From: Candidatus Mcinerneyibacteriota bacterium
GTDB lineage: Bacteria > AUK180 > JAQVHJ01
Assembly: GCA_030630935.1 (NCBI GenBank)
Contig: DAOVMD010000196.1
Span: 1 to 6,210 of the forward strand
Direction of reading: 5' to 3'
DNA: 6,210 nucleotides
Shown: positions 1 to 4,255 of the stretch, in pieces
How positions within the stretch are numbered: position 1 is the first letter of the stretch
Layout of the letters: every line of letters begins with the position of its first letter
Translations under genes and position numbers: made by a program
Notes under the pieces: model-generated
Told to the model about the DNA's origin: nothing
The model's input: only the letters and a program-made list of their open reading frames with translations
The model's database searches: none

Positions 1-51
1 ACAGATGCAGCATAATATGTAATGCAAAAACAATTATCAATTAATAATTAT

Positions 52-72
52 CAAGGGAGCAAGCTCCCCTTG
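52..72. repeat. Short inverted repeat (hairpin)
   Basis: Arms CAAGGGAGC and GCTCCCCTTG pair over nine bases with one bulged C and almost no loop. It follows directly on the AATTATCAA-type repeat. No T-run follows on either strand. Confidence 0.6.
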
Positions 73-102
73 AACATAACTATTTGTAAACCTAAATAAG
101 CG

Positions 103-121
103 CCAGTCCAAACTGGACTGG
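103..121. repeat. Perfect hairpin, 8-base stem and 3-base loop
   Basis: CCAGTCCA (103-110) and TGGACTGG (114-121) are exact reverse complements around the loop AAC. It is G+C-rich against an AT-rich surround. Its function is unknown. Confidence 0.7.
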
Positions 122-165
122 TGTGAAGGTTAGTACTTTGAAAAGTATTATTATTAGCCATAACA

Positions 166-183
166 ATGGGGTTTCACCCCCAT
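166..183. repeat. Perfect hairpin, ATGGGG/CCCCAT
   Basis: ATGGGG (166-171) pairs with CCCCAT (178-183) around a six-base loop. It is the third of four hairpins in this leader region. No T-run follows. Confidence 0.6.
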
Positions 184-209
184 AAATGTGTAGCAAAGCG
201 AAACTATTG

Positions 210-285
210 CATTTGAACGCTTTTGTTAACAATTGAACTATTTAACACTTAAACGCATGCGAAGCATGCATTGAACACTTTAACT
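210..285 (+). repeat. Degenerate TTGAAC/TTTAAC tandem repeat tract
   Basis: The words TTTGAACGCTTTTGTTAAC, AATTGAACTATTTAAC, CACTTAAACGC and ATTGAACACTTTAAC follow one another and vary on one theme (TTGAACNCTTTTAAC). The GCATGC hairpin at 255-269 interrupts the tract. This is a different family from the TTCGTGGCTAA repeats elsewhere in the window. It has no coding capacity. Confidence 0.5.
255..269. repeat. GCATGC-GAA-GCATGC hairpin with GCGAAGC tip
   Basis: Two GCATGC arms (255-260 and 264-269) are separated by GAA, so the centre reads GCGAAGC (259-265). That seven-mer is known to fold as an exceptionally stable DNA mini-hairpin with a GAA loop. The same seven-mer sits in both copies of the 34-base inverted repeat at 1145 and 3541. 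Confidence 0.7.
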
Positions 286-296
286 TTTTTATTTCC

Positions 297-325
297 TTGA
301 TATTCTTACAATTTTATTGTATAAT
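297..325 (+). promoter_or_regulatory. Sigma-70-type promoter for the gene at 383
   Basis: A -35 box TTGATA (297-302) and a perfect -10 box TATAAT (320-325) are separated by 17 bases. Transcription would start near 332 and leave a leader of about 50 bases. It is the best promoter match in the window and suggests the small gene is transcribed on its own. Prediction only. Confidence 0.65.
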
Positions 326-371
326 TATATTTGGCAAAGGATACATTAAGAACTATTATTATATTTTTAAC

Positions 372-377
372 AGGAGG
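372..377 (+). promoter_or_regulatory. Strong ribosome binding site (AGGAGG)
   Basis: A full AGGAGG lies five bases before the ATG at 383. It fixes this start codon and supports the gene being real and well translated. Confidence 0.8.
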
Positions 378-382
378 TTAAA

Positions 383-871
383 ATGACTTTTGAAGAATTT
401 AAGACAATGTGGGAGACTGAAGCAAAAACAGAACTGGGTGCAATTAAAATGTATTTAATCGGGATTCTGGAACTGGTTACAGAAGAGAATAAATATGGGA
501 ATAAAATGATTGCAATGTGTGTTCATAAAGACGAGTTCAATGAAGATTTTAAGCCAAGATCAAGCCAGCAATTTTATATTGGACAATTTGCAAAAAAAGT
601 AAAGGGAACAGATTATTATGGAGCCATTGCAGCTTCATACCTGGGGGGAACTCATGAAAACGGTTACAAATACGATTATAAAAATGCCCTTGTTGAGAAA
701 AAAGCAGGAACTTCCCGTGGTGAAAAAGAAACAAAAATCTTTATCCAGAGCGGTGGAAAAGATAACCCAACTCCGGTATCTCTTAAAAAAAATAAATATG
801 GCTATTGGAAATTAATTTGTTCATCTTCACTTTGCACCGGTGTTAAAGATATTAAATCAGACGACTTCTAA
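383..871 (+). CDS. Uncharacterised 162-residue protein (possible DUF6935-like)
   Basis: The reading frame is complete from ATG to TAA, with its own promoter (297-325) and a strong AGGAGG site, so it is very likely a real gene. The product has no signal peptide or membrane segment and should be cytoplasmic. The N-terminal half (residues 1-50) looks helical, with acidic starts such as MTFEEFKTMWETEA. The second half is rich in G, Y and K. The stretch around residues 115-155 (KIFIQSGGKDNPTPVSLKK, then YGYWKLICSSSLCTGVK) resembles, from memory, small proteins carrying DUF6935. Those end in a similar 'phosphoprotein-like' segment of S-G-G/A-D-x-P-x-P-V-x-LKK followed by W-K-L and S-S-x-C. The family role is unknown, and this match was not checked against any database. 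It is the only gene on the plus strand, divergent in function from the pilus genes, and followed by repeats rather than by a clear terminator. Confidence 0.75.
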   Translation: MTFEEFKTMWETEAKTELGAIKMYLIGILELVTEENKYGNKMIAMCVHKDEFNEDFKPRSSQQFYIGQFAKKVKGTDYYGAIAASYLGGTHENGYKYDYKNALVEKKAGTSRGEKETKIFIQSGGKDNPTPVSLKKNKYGYWKLICSSSLCTGVKDIKSDDF

Positions 872-884
872 AAAAGACTAGAAA

Positions 885-991
885 TTACGAAAGTACTAAG
901 ACTCGAAAACACGAATAGAATTTGCCGCGAAGACACGCAGACCACGAAAGAAATCCGATTGTAATTTGCCACGAAAACGCGAAAGTTCGAA
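885..991 (-). repeat. TTCGTGGCTAA repeat cluster R1 (minus orientation)
   Basis: About three degenerate units read as GCC(A/G)CGAA followed by ACGCGAA or ACACG on the plus strand. The two clearest units have their GCC(A/G)CG words at 924 and 968, exactly 44 bases apart. The cluster starts 14 bases after the stop codon of the gene at 383 and reads TTAGCCACGAA-like on that gene's coding strand. Confidence 0.75.
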
Positions 992-1030
992 AATAAATAT
1001 TTCTTTAGCATATCGCCAACCAACTTAAGA

Positions 1031-1131
1031 ATTACATAGAGATGCATCTTAAGTATCATTTGCTTTCTGGTTCTAAGTATTAGCATAAATTATAACAAAA
1101 ATATTAAATAAGTATAATTTTTTTTGTGTTC
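1031..1131. repeat. Direct repeat, copy 1 of about 100 bases
   Basis: Bases 1031-1079 align without gaps to 1376-1424 with 43 of 49 identical, including an exact 18-base word (1062-1079, GCTTTCTGGTTCTAAGTA). Similarity continues more weakly, with gaps, to about 1131. Read on the minus strand both copies are open, which creates spurious reading frames. Confidence 0.75.
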
Positions 1132-1144
1132 TTTTAACTTGTTA

Positions 1145-1178
1145 AAAAGTTTGAGCGAAGCGAGCAATATATAATATT
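1145..1178 (+). repeat. 34-base inverted repeat, left copy
   Basis: This stretch is the exact reverse complement of 3541-3574; with one mismatch the match extends left to 1142. The core TTGAGCGAAGCGAGCAAT carries GCGAAGC at 1155-1161, and the right side is AT-only (ATATATAATATT). Cluster R1 (minus orientation) lies to its left and cluster R2 (plus orientation) to its right. The other copy has the same flanking arrangement. Confidence 0.85.
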
Positions 1179-1183
1179 CTTTT

Positions 1184-1256
1184 TTCGTGTTCTTCGTGTC
1201 TGGAGTTTACCCCGAATTCACTTCGGGGTGGCTAAGTAAGTTTGTGCTTTCGAGGT
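1184..1256 (+). repeat. TTCGTGGCTAA repeat cluster R2, split by a hairpin
   Basis: TTCGTGTTCTTCGTGTCT (from 1184) begins a normal unit, but the expected TCGTGGCTAA end is replaced by a 21-base hairpin (1209-1229) that then runs into GGCTAAG. A further degenerate half-unit, GTGCTTTCGAGGTTAAT, ends near 1260. The cluster begins about six bases after the left copy of the 34-base inverted repeat. Confidence 0.6.
1209..1229. repeat. Perfect hairpin, ACCCCGAA/TTCGGGGT
   Basis: Eight-base arms (1209-1216 and 1222-1229) pair exactly around the loop TTCAC. It lies inside what would otherwise be one TTCGTGGCTAA unit. No T-run follows on either strand, so a terminator role is unlikely. Confidence 0.75.
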
Positions 1257-1311
1257 TAATTTCTTGATATAACCTTAGAACAAGAATATTAAAGACATAA
1301 GTTTTTTTTAA

Positions 1312-1378
1312 CTTAATCCCTTTAATTCCTGTAATATATTTTTTTAATCCCTTCCTTTCCTTAATCCCTGTAAAAATC
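1312..1378 (-). repeat. Degenerate TTAATCCC/TTAATTCC tract
   Basis: The words CTTAATCCCTTTAATTCCTG, TTTTAATCCCTTCC and CCTTAATCCCTGTAAAAATC follow one another. On the minus strand they read as repeats of (A/C)AGG(A/G)ATTAA(A/G)GG. This is a third repeat family in the window and is fused to the second direct-repeat copy at 1376. Confidence 0.55.
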
Positions 1379-1475
1379 ACACAGAGATGCATTATAAGTA
1401 TTATTCGCTTTCTGGTTCTAAGTAACATTATAATATAGAACAAAAAAATAAGTAAGTATATATTTTCTGTTTTTT
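1376..1475. repeat. Direct repeat, copy 2 of about 100 bases
   Basis: This is the partner of 1031-1131 at an offset of 345 bases. It includes AGAGATGCAT (1383-1392) and the exact 18-base word at 1407-1424. It ends where cluster R3 begins. Confidence 0.75.
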
Positions 1476-1478
1476 GTT

Positions 1479-1583
1479 TTTCGTGTCCTTCGTGCTTTCG
1501 TGGCTAATCAAATTCGTGTTTTCGCGTATTCGTGGCTAACAAACTTCGTGGTTTTATGATTCTTTCAGAATTTCGTGGTTAGG
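1479..1583 (+). repeat. TTCGTGGCTAA repeat cluster R3
   Basis: Four units have CGTGG(C/T) words at 1499, 1531, 1547 and 1574, so the spacing is irregular (32, 16 and 27 bases). The cluster lies directly 3' of the secretin gene and its last unit runs into that gene's final codons. On the secretin coding strand it reads TTAGCCACGAA. Confidence 0.8.
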
Positions 1584-3424
1584 TATATTCCGTTTAATGT
1601 AAGGTTCATACCAACTGTCGAACTTTTTCTAATTTTCTTTTCCTGTTTAATCTGCCAGAGTTGATATCCTGCAGCAATAAATGAAATCCCTGCAAGTGTG
1701 TAAGATGAATCCCTGAAAGTTTTCCTATTATACATTGAATGGCGTAATGAATTTAAATTTAATGTTGCTGCTTCATAGATATCTCTTTTTTCAGTATATT
1801 CCCTGTTTAAATAATAACCTCCAAGTGAAAAGCATAAACCTGTGATAAAATATGTATTGGATTTATTCTTCATAAAGCTGATGTCTTTTCTTTCAGTTAT
1901 TGTTTCATAGTCAAATGGTTTTAGTTCAATATCTGATTTAGGTTTGATCTCTTCATTATATATTCTTTCAGAATCATCGTTCTTTACGATATGCGGTCTG
2001 ATATAAAAAACCAGTTCCGTTCCTTCGTCCTTCTTTTTAAACTGTCTGAAAAAATAACCTAAGATAGGAATCTTTCCTGCAATAGGGAACCTATCTTCAG
2101 CAAAGGTATCGTCTCTTTTTATTAATCCACCGATTACAATTATATCTCCGTCTTTAACCCTTACAACGGTATTGGCTTTTTTCTTTGATGTTGCAGTTTT
2201 TCCAGAACCGGAGGTGGGGATAAAATCACTTACTTCAGGATGAAGTTCGAGTATGATCTCATCATTTCCAGTAACGGTTGCTTTTAACTTCAGGATTACA
2301 CCGGTCTGGATTTTCTCTAAAGATGTCAAAGGAGTTTCAACATTCCCGGTTGTGACTTCAAAGTATTGGTCACAACCGACATTTATCTCTGCTTCATGAC
2401 CACTTAGAGTGGATATATGCGGTTTTGCAATTATCTTTGCTTTGTTCTCCGTTTCAAGAGCTTTTAAGAAAGCTGAAAACTGTCCTGATTCCCAAGCTTC
2501 CTTATCAAAAGACCCGGAGATAATCCCTCCGGTTGCTGTAGCAGTTGACCCGGGCTGAAATTCAATCTCTGTAAAGTTTCCTGTTTTCCCAATTGTACTG
2601 AAACCGTAATCCTTTGTTATCCCGGCTTTATACTCGACTATTATAGCTTCTATCATAACAACAGGGGTAGGGATGTCTATCAGATCTATGTATTCAATTG
2701 CTTTTAGTATATCTTGGCTGCTTCCTACAAGTAAAATAGCATTACCCTCTTTTAAAACTTTTACTTTTATATTGGGAACAATATCTGAAAGTACCTCAAC
2801 AACATCCTCTGCTTTTAAATGATCAATTATTATGAATGAACTTGAGCTTAAGATTGATGCTGCAGGTGAAGTTAACGATGAATCACCGATTATATAAATA
2901 TTATCCAGAACTTTTAGTGTATACTTTGTTCCGCCAAGTAAAAGTTCAATCCCTTCCTGTAAAGTAACATCTGTCAGGCGAGCATCTACAGTTCCCACTA
3001 AAGTACCATGGATAACAATATTTATCTCTGCCTTATCAGCGATTTCATTTAGAACTTCCTTAAGGTCAGCACTCTTAATATCACAACTTAAATTATAACC
3101 GTCAGAAGTAATATTAAGCTTTCCACCCTTACGCTTGGGAGTGGAGACCAAGTACATATTACCTTTCTTCTGATAAGTGTAACCATTAGCTTCAAGAATA
3201 CGCTTAAGAGCAACCTCTAATGTAACATCCTTTAAGTTAATCGAAATTTTACCCTTTACACTTGCATCAGGAACAATGTTGACTCCTGCCTGCTGTGAAA
3301 GGATACGTAGAATCTCAAGGATCTCAGTGTCCTTTGCATTGATTGTAATCTTCTTCTCAATCCCGAAAGTTAGGACCGCGAAAAGTAAGATTAGTAAGAC
3401 TAATAAAAATGTTTTCCTTTTCAA
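1565..3424 (-). CDS. Secretin (type II secretion / type IV pilus outer-membrane pore)
   Basis: The protein is complete at 619 residues. It would form the outer-membrane ring through which a type IV pilus or type II secretion pseudopilus works. Residues 1-21 are a signal peptide (KRK, then a run of L/V/F) with no lipobox. Two STN-like N-domains follow (about 24-95 and 105-180), then a NolW-type N-domain (about 196-260). The secretin core spans about 317-480, with the hallmark FPIAGKIPILGYFFR at 446-460 and GGLI at 432-435. A longer in-frame TTG exists at 3436, but it lies on the Shine-Dalgarno sequence itself. I chose TTG 3424 because GGAGG (3430-3434) stands five bases before it and the protein then begins with the signal peptide. 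Unusually, about 140 residues follow the core, with two hydrophobic segments (about 523-540 and 574-590). The last residues, LTTKF, are encoded by a TTCGTGG repeat unit. Pseudopilin genes lie upstream. The secretin identity is certain; pilus versus secretion role is not. Confidence 0.93.
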   Translation of the reverse strand: MKRKTFLLVLLILLFAVLTFGIEKKITINAKDTEILEILRILSQQAGVNIVPDASVKGKISINLKDVTLEVALKRILEANGYTYQKKGNMYLVSTPKRKGGKLNITSDGYNLSCDIKSADLKEVLNEIADKAEINIVIHGTLVGTVDARLTDVTLQEGIELLLGGTKYTLKVLDNIYIIGDSSLTSPAASILSSSSFIIIDHLKAEDVVEVLSDIVPNIKVKVLKEGNAILLVGSSQDILKAIEYIDLIDIPTPVVMIEAIIVEYKAGITKDYGFSTIGKTGNFTEIEFQPGSTATATGGIISGSFDKEAWESGQFSAFLKALETENKAKIIAKPHISTLSGHEAEINVGCDQYFEVTTGNVETPLTSLEKIQTGVILKLKATVTGNDEIILELHPEVSDFIPTSGSGKTATSKKKANTVVRVKDGDIIVIGGLIKRDDTFAEDRFPIAGKIPILGYFFRQFKKKDEGTELVFYIRPHIVKNDDSERIYNEEIKPKSDIELKPFDYETITERKDISFMKNKSNTYFITGLCFSLGGYYLNREYTEKRDIYEAATLNLNSLRHSMYNRKTFRDSSYTLAGISFIAAGYQLWQIKQEKKIRKSSTVGMNLTLNGIYLTTKF

Positions 3425-3429
3425 ATTTA

Positions 3430-3434
3430 CCTCC
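3430..3434 (-). promoter_or_regulatory. Ribosome binding site deciding the secretin start
   Basis: On the minus strand GGAGG is followed by TAAAT and then TTG at 3424-3422. This is the same five-base spacing as the AGGAGG of the gene at 383. It makes the TTG at 3424, not the one at 3436, the likely start codon. Confidence 0.75.
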
Positions 3435-3445
3435 AAAACTATTTA

Positions 3446-3538
3446 ACTACAAAGACACGAATTTTCTTAGCCACGAAGTCACAAAACCCCGAAGTTTATT
3501 AATTGTTTAGCCACGAAAACGCGAAGGACACGAAGGAT
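3446..3538 (-). repeat. TTCGTGGCTAA repeat cluster R4 (minus orientation)
   Basis: Two clear units, with GCCACG at 3470 and 3510, read TTAGCCACGAA on the plus strand. A third partial unit (CTACAAAGACACGAA) lies nearest the secretin start. Unlike clusters 3' of genes, this one is on the 5' side of a gene and is inverted relative to R5. Confidence 0.75.
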
Positions 3539-3540
3539 AA

Positions 3541-3574
3541 AATATTATATATTGCTCGCTTCGCTCAAACTTTT
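3541..3574 (-). repeat. 34-base inverted repeat, right copy
   Basis: This is the exact reverse complement of 1145-1178, with GCTTCGC (the complement of GCGAAGC) at 3558-3564. It starts two bases after cluster R4 and lies 27 bases before R5. The AT-rich end of the element abuts a repeat cluster in both copies, even though the copies point in opposite directions. This suggests the core and the adjoining cluster form one unit. Confidence 0.85.
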
Positions 3575-3601
3575 AAAAAGATTATTATTAAATAAGTTCT
3601 A

Positions 3602-3718
3602 TTTCGTGCATTTCGTGCCTTCGTGGCTAAATACAATAGAATTCTTTTCGTGTTCTTCGAGACTTCGTGGCTAATAGAAATCGAAATTCTTTCTTGGCTT
3701 TTAAGCTTTCGTGTTTTC
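3602..3718 (+). repeat. TTCGTGGCTAA repeat cluster R5
   Basis: Two good units have CGTGGC at 3622 and 3666, exactly 44 bases apart. A decayed third unit (TTCTTGGCTTTTAAGCTTTCG) follows. The cluster is 3' of the GxxExxY gene and reads TTAGCCACGAA on that gene's coding strand. Confidence 0.8.
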
Positions 3719-3734
3719 TGAATAAAATGTTTAG

Positions 3735-3747
3735 ATTATGAGAAGAA
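3735..3747 (+). repeat. 13-base inverted repeat flanking GxxExxY, left arm
   Basis: ATTATGAGAAGAA here is the exact reverse complement of 4199-4211. ACCATG follows 12 bases further in, and the right arm has ACCATG seven bases further in. There is no obvious target-site duplication outside the arms. Confidence 0.5.
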
Positions 3748-3782
3748 GAATATCTGTTTACCATGCTTAAAAGATCTTGTGA

Positions 3783-4151
3783 TTAATTTACAATTCTTTT
3801 TATTTCTAAAACTGATTTAGAAAAATTCAGAATAAGTGCAACTTTCAATCCAGTTGCTTTCAAGTATGATATTACTTGTGCTATATGAAAATCGGTAAGC
3901 TCTTTTACTGCTTTTAATTCAATTACCATTTCATTGTTAATCAACAAATCTATAACATGTGTTCCAACTAAACTTTCCTTAAAGAAAATATTTATCTGTT
4001 TCTGTTTTTCAAAATTAATCTTATCATTGCATAGTTGAATCTCTAAAGCATTCTGATAAATTGATTCTAAAAAACCAGATCCTAAAGTTTTATGAACTTT
4101 AATTGCTGAGTTAATTACTCTGCTAGAGATCTCTTCAAATTGCTTGGGCAT
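3783..4151 (-). CDS. GxxExxY protein (PD-(D/E)XK nuclease-fold family)
   Basis: This is a complete 122-residue cytoplasmic protein, close to the usual size of its family. The name-giving motif is GFLESIY, with G26, E29 and Y32. The nuclease-fold core follows as D68 (HVIDLL), then E78-x-K80 (VIELKAV), then Q92-x3-Y96 (AQVISYL), so all residues expected of an active PD-(D/E)XK site are present. The family is widespread in environmental bacteria and its role is not established; nuclease activity is an inference from fold. ATG 4151 is supported by AGAAGG eight bases upstream, and the frame closes with a stop a little further upstream. The gene interrupts the pilus locus, has a candidate promoter of its own, is bracketed by a 13-base inverted repeat, and has TTCGTGGCTAA clusters on both sides. 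Family assignment is firm; function is open. Confidence 0.9.
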   Translation of the reverse strand: MPKQFEEISSRVINSAIKVHKTLGSGFLESIYQNALEIQLCNDKINFEKQKQINIFFKESLVGTHVIDLLINNEMVIELKAVKELTDFHIAQVISYLKATGLKVALILNFSKSVLEIKRIVN

Positions 4152-4159
4152 ATTTATAA

Positions 4160-4165
4160 CCTTCT
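4160..4165 (-). promoter_or_regulatory. Ribosome binding site of the GxxExxY gene
   Basis: AGAAGG on the minus strand stands eight bases before the ATG at 4151. The next in-frame codons upstream contain no alternative start before a stop near 4185. Confidence 0.65.
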
Positions 4166-4198
4166 GAATTTCAATCTCTTTTTTTCATGGTCGAACTT

Positions 4199-4211
4199 TT
4201 CTTCTCATAAT
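4199..4211 (-). repeat. 13-base inverted repeat flanking GxxExxY, right arm
   Basis: This is the reverse complement of 3735-3747. It overlaps the -10 box proposed for the GxxExxY promoter, so promoter and repeat may share function or simply share sequence. Confidence 0.5.
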
Positions 4212-4235
4212 ATATCAAAGAGCCTATATTGTTAA
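4207..4235 (-). promoter_or_regulatory. Candidate promoter of the GxxExxY gene
   Basis: On the minus strand TTAACA (4230-4235) and TATTAT (4207-4212) are 17 bases apart, five of six matches each to the -35 and -10 consensus. Transcription would start near 4200, about 50 bases before the ATG. In DNA this AT-rich such matches can arise by chance. Confidence 0.45.
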
Positions 4236-4255
4236 AATTACTTAATTAAAAAATC

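Larger units (their letters stand above)
1..382. other. Non-coding leader region with hairpins and degenerate repeats
   Basis: No supported gene lies here; all frames at the left edge close within about 40 bases, so at most a few codons of an upstream gene could be present. The region opens with an AATTATCAA-type AT-rich repeat (about 31-54). It continues through four short inverted repeats (52-72, 103-121, 166-183, 255-269) and a degenerate TTGAAC/TTTAAC repeat tract (about 210-285). It ends with the promoter and ribosome binding site of the gene at 383. The hairpins are not followed by T-runs, so they do not look like intrinsic terminators. Confidence 0.7.
872..1564. other. Non-coding repeat mosaic between convergent genes
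   Basis: This 693-base gap separates two genes that converge on it. Left to right it holds: a TTAGCCACGAA-oriented cluster (885-991); the first copy of a roughly 100-base direct repeat (about 1031-1131); one copy of the 34-base inverted repeat (1145-1178); a short forward cluster with a hairpin inside it (1184-1256); a TTAATCCC/TTAATTCC tract (about 1312-1378); the second direct-repeat copy (about 1376-1475); and a forward TTCGTGGCTAA cluster (1479-1583). Two minus-strand open frames here (868-1086 and 1207-1443) exist only because the direct repeat is open in that frame. They share an LRTRK...MHL..VI-type string and no starts with good ribosome sites. I found no intrinsic terminator for either neighbouring gene. 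Confidence 0.7.
3425..3782. other. Non-coding gap between secretin and GxxExxY genes
   Basis: This 358-base stretch holds the secretin ribosome site, cluster R4 (minus orientation), the right copy of the 34-base inverted repeat, cluster R5 (plus orientation), and one arm of a 13-base inverted repeat (3735-3747). I see no convincing promoter for the secretin and no intrinsic terminator for the GxxExxY gene. The secretin may be read through from upstream or from a promoter built from repeat sequence. Confidence 0.65.

Noticed and set aside
1209-1229. Intrinsic terminator for the secretin or for the gene at 383
   Set aside because: The stem is good but no T-run follows on either strand, and it lies far from both stop codons.
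868-1443. Two minus-strand open frames (868-1086 and 1207-1443) with similar strings LRTRK...MHL..VI
   Set aside because: The similarity is explained by the DNA direct repeat; neither has a ribosome site and both run through repeat clusters.
3425-3436. Secretin start at TTG 3436
   Set aside because: That codon overlaps the GGAGG ribosome site; TTG 3424 is five bases after the site and puts KRK at the start of a normal signal peptide.
1145-3574. Site-specific recombinase inversion sites (lox-like, 34 bases)
   Set aside because: The copies lack the symmetric arms around a spacer expected of such sites, and no recombinase gene is in the window; only homologous inversion remains possible.
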